A stretch of DNA of 64,000 nucleotides from Ornithodoros turicata. Its lineage: Eukaryota > Arthropoda > Arachnida > Ixodida > Argasidae. Below are positions 52,701-63,524 of the stretch, piece after piece. The notes under the pieces are model-generated. The model was not told the origin of the DNA and searched no databases. It saw only the letters and a program-made list of their open reading frames with translations. Location: assembly GCF_037126465.1 (NCBI RefSeq), contig NC_088206.1, forward strand, positions 31,002,790 through 31,066,789, read 5' to 3'. A program made the translations under genes and the position numbers. Within the stretch, counting starts at the first letter, position 1, and the number at the start of each line of letters is the position of its first letter.

Positions 52701-54589
52701 GACCAGATATTTTGGAGCAGAACTAAATACCAGATTTGGAGATAACGCTAAACAAGTGCTACGCGCCCTCGAGTACATTATTTATTTCTCGCTTAAGATG
52801 AAGTAATGCTTAGATCAGGGCAATCAGGGCTCTCACACACGCGGGCCGCATGTGCATGGCTTGCAGTCAGCTATTCTGTGTCCCGAGGGCTCTTGACCAC
52901 TAAATAGAATAAAGCTGCCCCCCCCTACACGCACGCACACCAATAATGAAGAAGTGGGAATGAAACCAGGTTTTCAGGCATTGTTTTTACCCTTGCTCGA
53001 TGTAGTGTTGCTCCTGTCGACGTTAGGAAGGACATTCACATTCGAGCAGTTCTTGTGACTCATGAACCTCAGCTAGTAGTTATAGCGATTAGCGATCTGG
53101 TCTGAACGTGCATTTTGATAAGCTACACTGTAAGTAATATGATAATTGAGAAGTTATAGTGGAGACAAGTGCAGAGAATGACATCATCTTAATTATTACA
53201 CTAAGTTTATGGGCTTACAGCATAGCAGCAGCCTCTCCGGATATCATGCCCGAAAAACTGTATACTGAGCACAGAGAGGCGCAGTGAGAAAAAAGAAAAA
53301 AAATAGATGGAGTAGTTATGTTCGAGGGTCATTGTGTGAATATTTTTAATTATTTCTCTTTCCCTGATTTCCTTTTTCTTTTTCACGTTGAAAATGCAAG
53401 CAAAATCAGCAATACAGTGTGTAAACCGACAATTTCAGTGCTCCTGGACGTTGGGATAATCGTTCGCGAAGAACTATGTACGAAGAACTTGCAACGCCTT
53501 TCAAATTTTCAATGTCTAATTTGGAAAAGAAGCTCATTTGTCTCTGCTGGTGTGTCAAGTGAAGTTTCTCATTGACGAATTGTATATGCGAATGCCTAAT
53601 AACTATACCGCTCAGCTGTTTACGCTAAGGTACTTTGCGATAATTGCGGTCCTTTCCAGGGTGATTACCCCCACCCCCCAGGGAGGTGTACGCTCCCCCT
53701 GAATTTTTCCAACCACTCCCCTGTAATTCATGAGATTTCCCGATACACCTTGGCCACCAATGCATACGCATAGATATGTATCCATATAGATATACCACCC
53801 TATGGTTCTCTCCACTCGAAATCACGCAGACATGTTATCACGCCGGGTACCGCATCTTGGCTTCTATGCGCATTGATGATAGTGCCAGCCGCAACAACAA
53901 TGACAAAGAAGAAATTGTCGTTCCTCTTCGCTGCTGATACGAGTTGCGCAACGGACCAAAGGCTGATACCTTCCGTTTGAATTCAGCATGAGAGAGCCGC
54001 GACGGCAAGGAAAAAAACTTGCCAAGATACGGGGCACAAAAGTGAACTTGCACAGCAAATCACCGGCAGTCCGAACATTTACACGGCAACAGACACCTAC
54101 GAGCACTGGTGCTAAAGTCTGAGGAAAAGACATCATAGATGAAAATACACATCCGTTACAACAACAACAACAAATAGTTCATGACTATGGCCTGGGGTGG
54201 TTCACCGCTTGAGAACATATCCGTTACGAAGCCCTTTGAATTTCACTGTTCATGGTAATCAACCAATTTTTCTCGAAGTGCAGCACGCATAAACAAGTCC
54301 ATGGTATGCTTACACCTCGACCTGCAAGAAATGACCCACTGTGACCCTAGAAGTCTGCCCAGGACGCACATTTCACCAGGGCGCCAGTCGTGACGTTGCC
54401 CATATACGCGAGGCCGACAACGGCAAGCCCTTTCACCATCACCACCACAGTATCCTTCTGAAACATTGCATCACTTGCCAACTTCTTTGAGAAAAGTAAA
54501 AAGTAACCTTTCTGCAACCCCGATGATGGCAGGGGCACCCATGGAATACACCACAAAGAGTCACTGGTGTATTCTGCATAGCGAAGCCA
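52701..54589. other. Non-coding intronic stretch, nothing recognised
   Basis: No repeats or exons were recognised. Overlapping ORFs at 53318-53575 and 53838-54136 show no motifs. Confidence 0.4.
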
Positions 54590-55870
54590 TTATCAACGAC
54601 TTATACTAGGCCCTTGTACTGGGATTTTGACAGTGGTGACCGCAAAATTTGGAAGAGGCGCCGGCAGAGCCCTCTAAAACGGGCAAAACCCTTTGTATCA
54701 TGGTGTCAAAGGTATATTCGAGACGGCTTATGCTATTGCCCTTCCCACTGGGATTGTAACGGAGGCGACCGCAAAATCCGTAAAAGATCGCAGCAGAGCC
54801 CTTTAGAACGGGCAAAACCTCTTTAATCATGGTTCCAAACAGATACTATCAACGGCTTATGATGCTCTTCTACAGGGATCGCAACAGAAGCGACCACCAA
54901 ATGCGGAAAAGGCAGCAACAGAGTCCATTAAAACGTACGAAACCCCTTGTATCATGGTACCAAAGGCATATTAATGACGGCTTACGCTGTGCCTTTCTAC
55001 CGGAATTGCGCAAGAGGAGACCGCATAATGTGGATACGGCAGCAGCAAGGCCTTATAAAACGGGCGAAACTCCCTGTATCATGGAGCGAAAGAAAGAAAG
55101 TTACCAGTGTCTTGTGCAATCCTATTCTGCTGGAGTTATAACACAGGCGATCGCCAAATTCGGCAAACGTGGCAGCAGAGCCCTCTTAAACGAGCAAAAC
55201 CCCTTGTGTCATGCTATCACAGTCATATTATCAACAACTTATACTATGTCATTCTACCGAGATCATAACACAGGCGACCGCAAATATCGGGAAAAGGATG
55301 CAGCATAGCCCTTCAGAACGGGCGAGACTTCTTGTATCATGCTGCCGATGACATGTCATCAATGGCTTGTGCAATACCGTTCTACTGGGATTGTAACAGA
55401 GACAACCGCAAAATACAGAAAATGCGGCAGCAGAGCCCTTTAAAACGGTCGATACCCCTTGTATCATAGTTCCAAAGTCATATAAGTATACGCAACGGGT
55501 TATGCATGCTATTGCCGTTCTACTGGAATTATAACGGATGCGGCCGCAAACTCCATAAAAGGCTACAGCAGAGCCCTTTAAAACGGACAAAAACCCCTTT
55601 AATCATGGTGGCCGACATTTTACACACCTATAAAGACGCGACGGCTTATGTTATGCCCCTCTCTTGTGATTGCATCGGAAACCACCGCAAAATTTGGAAA
55701 AGGCAGCAGCAGGGCCCTTTACAATGACTCAAATGACTTGTATCATTGTGCCAAAAAGATACTACGAACGGCTTGTACTGGGATTGTAACAGAGGATACC
55801 GCAACGCTCGGCAGCAGATCGAGCCCTTTAAAACGTGCGAAGCCCCTTTAATCCTGGTGCCAGGCCGTAC
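54590..55870. repeat. Satellite array, about 130-bp unit, about 10 copies
   Basis: CAGCAGAGCCCTTTAAAACG or close variants occurs at about 54662, 54790, 54917, 55044, 55175, 55300, 55429, 55567, 55704 and 55811. Spacings are mostly 125-138 bases. Other conserved blocks are GGGATTGTAACAGAGGCGAC and CCCCTTGTATCATGGT. Copies are 10-25% diverged by eye. The ORFs in this array are shadows. Confidence 0.85.
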
Positions 55871-55920
55871 ATGGAGAGGTCGCGTTTGAAGAAACTGCTT
55901 CCGAAACGACACTCCCTAAG

Positions 55921-57010
55921 CAAAAAGCGTCCTAAGCTGATTTTGTAGTATGTATATGAGAAAGTAAGATCACGGGGTTTGAACCCCGTATCTTGTTCCC
56001 CTGTTGCACCCTGAGAGGGCGCGTTTTAAAAATCGCTTCCAAAATGGCACTCGAAATGGCCAAATGGCCTATTTTATCAACTTCCGGGCTTAATATATTT
56101 TTATATAACAATAATATTAAAGATGTCCAAAGCTGATTTTCTAATGTGTATATCTGAAACTAAGATCATGGAGTTTGAACCACGTACCTTGTTCCCCTGT
56201 TGCACCATGACAGGTCGAGTTTGACAAAATCGCTTCCAAACCGGCGCTCGAAATGGCCATTGGCATATTTCATCAACTTCGGGACTTAATATCATTCGAT
56301 ATAACAATAATATTAAAGATGTCCTAAGCTAATTTTGTAATATGTATATGTGAAAGGAAGATCACGGGGTTTGAACCCCGTACCTTGTTCCCCTGTTGCA
56401 CCCTGAGAGGTCGCGTTTGACAAAATCGCTTCCAAAACGGCACTCGAAATGGCCAAGTGGCAAATTTCGTCAACTTCGAGGCTTAATATTATTTGATATA
56501 AAAATAATATTAAAGATGTCCTAAGCTGATGTTGTAGTATGTGTATGTGAGATTAAGATCACGGGGTTTGAACCCCGTATCTTGTTCCCCTGTTGCACCC
56601 TGAGAGGTCGGGTTTGACATAATGTCTTCCAAACCGGCACTCGAAATGACCAAGTGGCAAATTTCGTCAACTTCGAGGCTTAATATTATTTGATATAAAA
56701 ATAATATTAAAGATGTCCTAAGCTGATTTTGTAGTATGTGTATGTGAGATTAAGATCACGGGGTTTGAACCCCGTATGTTCCCCTGTTGCTCCCTGAGAG
56801 GTCGCGTTTGACAAAATCGCTTCCAAAACGGCCAAATGGCGAATTTCATCATCCTAAGCTGATTATATAACGTAATGTATATGTGTATGTATATGTGAAA
56901 GTAAGATCACGAGGTTTGAACCCCGTATCTTGTTCCCCTGTTGCACCCTGAAAGGTCGCGTTTGACAAAATCACTTCCAAAACGGCACTCGAAATGGACA
57001 GTTTTATCAA
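55921..57010. repeat. Satellite array, about 196-bp unit, about 6 copies, each with a T-arm-like hairpin
   Basis: ACGGGGTTTGAACCCCGT-type hairpins occur at about 55972, 56168, 56363, 56560, 56758 and 56911. The first five are 195-198 bases apart; the last copy is shortened. Each unit also has TTGTTCCCCTGTTGCACC, GGTCGCGTTTGACAAAATCG and an AATAATATTAAAGATGTCC border. The minus strand reads GGTTCAAACCCC, matching a pol III B box. Confidence 0.85.
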
Positions 57011-58699
57011 GTTGTATAGTTTAATATAAAAGCGATATAAAATACAAGACGGTATCATTTGTATATTACTCACTGAAAAAGTTGTCTGTTCTGTCAGCCA
57101 CTTCGAGTTCTGGAAAAAATGACAGTGCTCGTTTCGAACTCCTTCAGACCGGCCGTACAGTCTCAGCGCATGCGTATTACGATAATACTGGGACTTAGTC
57201 CGTCGAGCGCCTAGGAGGGGAACCCTGTCTGAGTCGCAACTTTGAAGGCCCTGGGTGCATCAGGATTAACACTCACACATCGTGCCGTGGTTGGTATGTG
57301 GCCTGGAGGACGTACTGAACGAAAATAGGCGATGACATTTGCAGAATTTGACTGCGCTTTGTCGAAAAATCGTATCTAAACATGGGCGATGTGCAAAAAT
57401 CGACGGAATCCCCATAGGCGCAATGCATTAAAATTCATTTGGCCAGGGTGCACTAGGCTTATATTCTGCTGGTGCCTTTCATGTCTCCAGGGGTTCTTTA
57501 CATGGTGTTCTTCTCTATTAGGCGATGACATCTTAAAAATTTTATTCTGTTTTGCTGTTAATTGGCATAAACGCTGTCCCCCATTGAATTAACACCCTGT
57601 AAGGCAGCTTCCCGCATAGCGGCTGAGTATAGTGACGGAGTGCGCCGGCGGGGGGGTGACCGCGAATTTTGGGATTGGCTACTCTTACTTCTCATGCCGT
57701 CGGTATGTCCCTACTATGGAAAAGAGGTGTTTTGACCGCAGTAGATGCTTTCTGACACGACAAGCAACTGAGAACCAAAATAGAAAAAGCAGACGAATAT
57801 AAGGGCGTCCTTCCAAACAGACTTCTTCAATGAGGAGTTTGTAAAAAAAACAAAAAAAAAACGGATAAATAATTATCCGTCGAGCGATCATCGTCTAGTA
57901 CGCGTGTGATGCCTCTCTCCAATTTATCTACTCATTGCCACAAACACGTTGGCGCTTTATTTAATGCGTTTGTTTAGTTAACTTTACCTCGACACTTCAG
58001 TTTTCATCGTGGTACTAAATTCCGCGAGGACATTCGAAGAAGACATATCCAGAAGGCGCAAACAAAACAAACAGTAACGTTGTGCTTACCTGAGCGCAGC
58101 TCATGGAGGAAAGAAGAAAAGGAGGTGCCCCAACTCCTCTTCGACAGAAGATAAAAGCGTGGGGCAAGTGACGTGAGGATAGGAGATGACCTGTTGCTTC
58201 CTTGGAGCCACGCGGGGGTCACGTTACCTGAATAGTCCAATGAGGGCGCTTTGCACACGCCAACTTTGGCGCGCTACCATCACACCTCTCCAAATATTCC
58301 GGAACTATATGCATTGGGGGCTCCCATAGAGATGTATGTAACCGAAAGCGAGGAAGGTGTGTGGTGATGTTACTGGAGTGTCCCCCAATCTCGGCTTCAT
58401 TTCTCAAAGCAATAGGGCTCCTCTCTCTCCTCCATGGCGCGGCTAAAACGCGGCTGTCGTCTGCTATACGGTGCAGTCATCCAGGCGGCACTATACTGTT
58501 GAGGCGAAATGAGAAAAGAGAGCGTGGGGGGAGGGCAGAAGGAACTGTCGCTACTTTTAGTATTCAGGGGTGGTGGTTCCCATCACACCATGGTGTGATG
58601 GGAACCACCACACCCCACACAAGGACACCGCGGCGGCGCGAATTGATGGAATCGAACACTGATTACTACCTCCACTGTGGTTATTCCGTGGGTTTGAGA
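57011..58699. other. Non-coding intronic stretch with a perfect palindrome
   Basis: Apart from the palindrome at 58571-58610 and a repeated TAGGCGATGACAT block near 57327 and 57520, nothing was recognised. Confidence 0.4.
58571..58610. repeat. Perfect 40-bp palindrome
   Basis: TGGTGGTTCCCATCACACCA is followed immediately by its exact reverse complement, with no spacer. GGGG and CCCC just outside are near-symmetric too. Confidence 0.92.
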
Positions 58700-59038
58700 C
58701 AGGGTTCGCCGAATGGACTCAGTTTAAAAAAACCCACCCGGGTTTTTTTGGGTCCACCCGGGCTGAAAAACCCAATAAAGCCCACACGCGGGTGAAATAC
58801 AGAAACGAAGGGAAAAAAAAAGAAAAGAAGGAAAAGGGACGACTGCTTCGGAGGTTACTTTACCGTAAATTCTACAGCGGCAAACAATTATTTCTTCCAG
58901 AAACATGAAAAATAGGCGGAGGACGGCTGTTGCGTGCCATATGCAGCAGTTCGAAAAAAAAATCCCAGCATCCGAAAAACCCGAAAAAACCCACTGGGGC
59001 GGGCTTTTTTAAAAAAACCCGGGTTTTTCCGAACCCTG
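58700..59038. mobile_element. hAT-type MITE with perfect 8-bp target duplication
   Basis: The element starts CAGGGTTCG and ends CGAACCCTG, with AAAAAAACCC-GGGTTT-type inverted sequence inside. GTTTGAGA flanks it on both sides (58692-58699 and 59039-59046). This is diagnostic of hAT-style insertion. It has no coding capacity and is recent, given the intact duplication. Confidence 0.92.
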
Positions 59039-59729
59039 GTTTGAGATTACATGATCGCAAACCCACATATGAGAACACATCTCATGAGGGTAAGCCGAAT
59101 TACCTTGCCTTTTAAAGGTACAGCGAAGCTGCTGATGTGCAATCTCAGAAAATTTATCTATCGTATAGTCTATGCCGTCAGAACTGTACGTCATAACTTT
59201 CGTCCCAATTGTCTCATGTACTTTTTAGGAAATTAAAATTGAAAGCTACAGGTAACTTTGTGCCGAAGCTGCAACTGACTTCTCATTGTACATCAAATAA
59301 GGCGTCAAAACTACATTGCATGCGCATGACACTGAAAATGAAATGACAATGAAAATGACATTAAATGAAAAAAACAGCCGGTTACGTAGCCATCAGGAGA
59401 AAGCGAAACATTCTAAGTGACGTCGATCATAGTTGCTTTACGAGTTAGGTATTCCTTCCCAAAAGACGTCGCACCGAGCTTTTTACCGCACCTTTGCTGC
59501 TAAATGAACACTCTGCCTCAAGTATAACTTGTTGCACCGGTTTTCAAGGAGCAGGCTGTTAAGCTACGCCACCAAAACAAACTGCATGCCTGCTGCTTTT
59601 CAGTATTTTCCAGTAATTAAAATTTTAGACGCGCTCCTAATATGTCTCTGGAGCATATAGATCGGTATCGCGCATTGCTTCTCACTGTATTGCAAGAATC
59701 ACAACGTTAATGTGGTCTCTGTGTCACAG

Positions 59730-59878
59730 TGTTTCGCTACCCCGTATACCTACTACGTATACTACAAGAACTACCTGGAAGGCGGGGGTGTCACTTGTTT
59801 CGTCGAAAGGCAGCTATATCCAGCCAAAAATAAGGTGGCAACGTACAACTTTGCGTTCAGAGACAATAATGGACAAAT
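59730..59878 (+). CDS. Tick lipocalin-like gene, exon 2
   Basis: The exon is bounded by GTGTCACAG and GTGAGT. It reads CFATPYTYYVYYKNYLEGGG, then VTCFVERQLYPAKNKVATYN and FAFRDNNGQ. The YYVYYKNY segment followed by a Cys-Val/Phe element is the typical first beta-strand region of tick histamine-binding lipocalins. It enters in phase 0, matching exon 1, and leaves in phase 2. The tryptophan usually found just before this region is absent, so a small exon may be missing or the copy diverged. Confidence 0.7.
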
Positions 59879-60067
59879 GTGAGTAATACTGGGATACCTT
59901 GGTGTTGTCGTGCTGTTCGCATATGAAAAGTAAATATGTTACGATTATCTACGTCTGGGTGCGACGAGACCTTTTCCTTTGAATTTACCGCCAATAGTGA
60001 GGAGCCTGTCACTTATGAGTCCGAGGATGTATATCTTTGGCTTGGCTTCTCCCTTCTTTTCATGCAG

Positions 60068-60144
60068 AGTCGCTCGGTACAATCAAGACTACCTTCTCAG
60101 ATCCAGCCCGGGATATAACGTCAGCAACGTTGTGTACTATACAC
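60068..60144 (+). CDS. Tick lipocalin-like gene, exon 3
   Basis: A pyrimidine-rich tract and CATGCAG precede the exon; GTAAGT follows. Joined in phase it reads VARYNQDYLLRSSPGYNVSN and VVYYT, resembling the middle strands of tick lipocalins. It leaves in phase 1. The remaining exons with further cysteines were not found before the window end, so the gene is incomplete here or continues beyond 64000. Confidence 0.65.
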
Positions 60145-60683
60145 GTAAGTAAGACTCAAAGGGAAACCACCGTATTGACTTTCAGGAGCAACAAAGTTAA
60201 GTAAGTTGAGTAATTGCCTAATCCTCCCACGTGTCCCGCGGTAGTCCTTCATCTAGAAACCTTAAAAGACTATACAGCTATATTTTCCTTGTTGTTTGAC
60301 TCAAGTGATGTTAGATCGTGAACGCAGAACGAAATTATCTGTTCAGGACGCGCGCGGTTTTGTGACAAATGCATTTTAAGACATGCCATCTTTATTCGAG
60401 GCAGATGCACAGGGCGAAGCGCCAAGGCAGGCGGCGTCACCGCTTACCGCATGATTGCTAGTAGTCTAGAGAGTTTTCCGGAACCGGCTGACCACGGGGC
60501 ACCCGATCAGCTGGAGAGAAGGGAGAGACGCATATGAGCTTTATCTTGTGGGTTCTACGCTTTCACTGCGGCGATCTTCCCTGACTGCTTGGACGTGTCT
60601 CCTATACGGGGTCTCCCGAACGCATGCGCGACACTCGGATCGGACGTTTCATACGGGCTAAAATGTCGCTGATTCATCAACCC
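60145..60683. other. Non-coding stretch after exon 3, nothing recognised
   Basis: No further lipocalin exon was detected by eye. Confidence 0.4.
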
Positions 60684-60850
60684 TCCTGACAACGGAATTG
60701 CGGCATGTCAAGTAAAAAACACAATGTTTGCAGGAAGGGATGCCTCTTTTGTACGCTAGGTGCTTTCAAGTTACTGCTGGCAGTGTGAGTTCCTGAGGCG
60801 TATGTCCGTTACCGTTACGACAGTGTTTCGCTCCTTTGTGCTGTACGTAC
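60684..60850 (+). repeat. Second copy of the 35185-35355 repeat
   Basis: It has the same ordered blocks, including GACAACGGAATTGCGGCA and TAGGTGCTTTCAAGTTACTG. It probably lies within or after the next lipocalin intron. Confidence 0.65.
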
Positions 60851-61039
60851 GCGAGGGAGGCGAAAGTGAACTGGTCTTTTAGATTTGCGAGAGACGCGGT
60901 CCACCCCCCGGTGGCCTGTGTCTTTGAATGCGCGGCCAATAAAAAGGTCGTCGGGGCAATATCGGTTGTGGTGCTGTTCCCGGGAAGATTTTTTCTTGAA
61001 ATCGATATACTATGAATGGTTGAGAGGACTACTCATTTA

Positions 61040-61092
61040 AGCATCGATAGTTTTGTTCAAAACTATCGATAGTTTCACCTATCGATAGTAAG
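61040..61092. promoter_or_regulatory. Cluster of ATCGATAG motifs, partly palindromic
   Basis: ATCGATAG occurs three times in about 50 bases, the first two forming an inverted pair around TTTTGTTCAAAA. TATCGATA is the core of a DREF-type promoter element in insects. The cluster ends 32 bases before an ATG. It could also be a MITE relic. Confidence 0.35.
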
Positions 61093-61123
61093 CTCGACAT
61101 AGACCAACCCGCTTGCTGCAAAA

Positions 61124-61381
61124 ATGTTGAAGTCACTGCTGGGAGTTTATCAATCTTATCGTATACATTGTATTATAGTTGCACAGTGGATATCTTTGAA
61201 ATTGTTTCGCGCAGATAGAATGCAAAAGCAGACATTACATAAAACAGACGAGCCGAAAGACGAACGGGAACTTCTGTTCTGGTTCAACAAACAAAGCAGG
61301 AAAAGCGATTTCATGGATTGTTGTGCACCATGTGTATGGCTAATATTATTCATAACAGCCGCATACGCTGTCAAACTGTAA
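61124..61381 (+). CDS. Small ORF with a C-terminal membrane segment, uncertain
   Basis: The 85-aa frame starts MLKSLLGVYQ, has a charged middle (DEPKDERELLFWFNKQSRK) and ends in a hydrophobic segment CVWLILFITAAYAV. Its position right after the ATCGATAG cluster is suggestive. No family recognised and no splice evidence. It may be chance. Confidence 0.3.
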   Translation: MLKSLLGVYQSYRIHCIIVAQWISLKLFRADRMQKQTLHKTDEPKDERELLFWFNKQSRKSDFMDCCAPCVWLILFITAAYAVKL

Positions 61382-62618
61382 CTAGTTTATGTTACTGTCA
61401 CAGTAATACGGATTTGGGACAATTAAGGGCCGCTAATTCCACCTTAGAAATGCCAGCTTTAGCAGTATGTAGATGTAGACTCCGATAGCTCATATTTCAT
61501 GAACTTCATATTTGATTTCCATGATCCTATTTCTTCCCCCCTCCCCCCTCCCCGAGAGGAAATTATCAAACACGAGCGAAACGCGGTCGTCGAACTGCAT
61601 GCGACAAACGAAAATTCACAAGGTTTTGTTTCCGATGTAAACATGTTCTCTTTTAAATTGCGAGTGACTAAACGACAGTTTTCATCAGTGAAACGTGAAC
61701 TCATACGTTTTTTTTAAGAAACATGAATACATTTTTAAATTATGGCTGTCCTGTGCCTCTGAGCATGAACACAAATCATCGGACGACGTTTCTGGCCTGA
61801 TAATGTCTTATGTACTTTGAGCCGGGTATATGTAATGTGAAAAGCACTACATGGTCAGGGAAGAACGCTGGCAAAAATGAACACAACAGAGAATACCATG
61901 CAGTACAGTTGTCTTGGCCCTGCTATCGCAACTACGGAACGATCACATATCGCTGCCTGCGAGAGTCGCCGCATCATCAAATACACAGCAGTTTCTTTCG
62001 TTGGTGGATTAAAATCAAAATAAATGGGGCGCGGATTAAAAATGTTACATGCAGATTTTTTTATTTGTCGCCAGCATTAAAACTTTTGCGTTCGGATTAA
62101 ATATGGCACCTGAATTAAAAATTTGGCAGGTGCATTATTCTACCTTGCGCCCATATAACAAAATTGTTAAATGGTTTAAAATGAGAGGGAAAACATGTAG
62201 ATACGATCTTATAGCTCCAGGTCAAACTAAAACATATTTCACGACGATGTCTGCAAGCTTGGTGGCAAATTTTGCGGCTTGCCCTTAAAGGCCCTCCGGC
62301 TATCGGCAGCATCGCTTGTCGGTAAAGCCACGGCCAGTTTGCCTCGCAGACATGTCATAGCAACCGACGTTCACGATCGCTGTTAATATTGAAAAATATT
62401 GTTAATATTTCTTTATTCGCACAATTTTCAACTTCATAGTTTACATGGTGAATGCTTTAGTGCAGACGAAGAAATTGAAAATGGAGATAGAGCCTGTCAA
62501 ATATCCTTCTTTTTCTGTTCGTCTTTTTAAAGTGTACTTAGCACGAGCCTCCCGAGCAATCTGTAGGTCACCTGCGCTCATGGTTTTTCGGAAGAGTGCA
62601 TGCATATTTGACGACGCC
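61382..62618. other. Non-coding stretch, nothing recognised
   Basis: ORFs at 61499-61717, 61810-62100 and 62441-62704 lack family motifs and are overlapped on the other strand. Confidence 0.35.
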
Positions 62619-62764
62619 GAAGCAGCACGATGTACTGGAAGTCGAGTGCAATAGGGGTGGAGGGTAGGTGAGGCCTTGAACAGATCTGTGAAACTAAAGT
62701 ACATTGATAAGACACATACTGTCTACCCCCATAGCACTCGACTTTCAGTACATTGTGCTGCTTG
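62619..62764. mobile_element. Older copy of the 48084-48232 MITE
   Basis: AGCAGCACGATGTACTGGAA at left and the inverse of CTTTCAGTACATTGTGCTGC at right match the family termini with a few changes. Its flanks no longer show TA on both sides. Confidence 0.8.
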
Positions 62765-62803
62765 TGCGGTTATGACGCTGTGTCTCTCGAGATATATCTC
62801 CTA

Positions 62804-62960
62804 CAGTGTCGCGGATTTAACGAGTCAAATCGGATTTAAATCAAATCCCTGTTTTTCAGAACACCGCAAATAAATCCAAATCAAGTCCGGATTTAAACTT
62901 GAGGCAACAAATCCAATCATTTTAAATCCGGATTTATCAAATCCGTCAACGAATCCGGGG
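62804..62960. mobile_element. Probable hAT-like MITE rich in GGATTTAAATCC
   Basis: CAGTGTCGCGGATTTAAC at the left and repeated GGATTTAAA / AAATCC in both directions suggest a degenerate fold-back hAT MITE. The right end and a target duplication were not found. Confidence 0.4.
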
Positions 62961-63302
62961 GCTAAAGTTCCCGAAATAACTGTACCATGCATCTGACCAT
63001 GTGTAGAAGGTATACAATTACTGCATGCATTCGCTGGATAAGGCTCGTGACATGGTACAAACACCTATAAACGTCACCTGCAGCGAAGAGTATGAACAGC
63101 CAACATAGCGATTCGAAGGTTGAAGCTGATATTTTATTTTCACGTGGATACGGGAGTAACATTTGTCAAATACGCCTACTCGCCACACATGATAAAGCCA
63201 CCTGTCGGGAATTATGTTACGTTAAATGTGATGGCTGCGTGCTGCACTCCGCAGTTGTGTTATAACAAACTCAATAGTACCTCCGCCCAACACGCGTAAG
63301 CA

Positions 63303-63524
63303 GTTTTATTCTCTCAGGTTCTTGTTCAGGAAGACCAGCTGCTTCAATGTAGCTGGATGCAGCCTGTTTCTTTTCGCGGTCTTGATCAGGCTGGCTGCAG
63401 AGAACACTCGTTCAACTGCTCCAGAACTTCCACGTACTGCAAATACATGTTTCGCTAAATTCCGAAAGCAGCGAGTAGCGGGCCGCTGCGGACATTTAAT
63501 AGCCGAGAGGGGAAACATCATCAT
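63303..63524 (-). pseudogene. hAT transposase C-terminal (dimerisation domain) fragment
   Basis: The minus frame reads CFRNLAKHVFAVRGSSGAVE, then RVFSAASLIKTAKRNRLHP and LVFLNKNL. This is the conserved C-terminal dimerisation region of hAT transposases (the SS-x-x-ERVFS block and the LHP-x-x-x-LVFLN-like ending). Only this region is left. The catalytic part is not seen toward the window end. Confidence 0.8.

Larger units (their letters stand above)
50134..59729 (+). other. Large TE- and satellite-filled first intron of the lipocalin-like gene
   Basis: It is bounded by GTAAGT and CAG. It contains hammerhead-bearing termini (50290-51115), a triplicated block (51880-52700), two tandem arrays (54590-57010) and a hAT MITE (58700-59038). 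The assignment as one intron depends on exons 1 and 2 belonging together; their phases agree (0/0). Confidence 0.5.

Noticed and set aside
54829..55308. 159-aa ORF in the 130-bp satellite
   Set aside because: It arises from tandem repetition. Period and frame differ between copies and no domain is visible.
55921..57010. Satellite hairpins as a CRISPR array
   Set aside because: The whole 196-bp unit is repeated, not short repeats with unique spacers, and the context is a eukaryotic intron.
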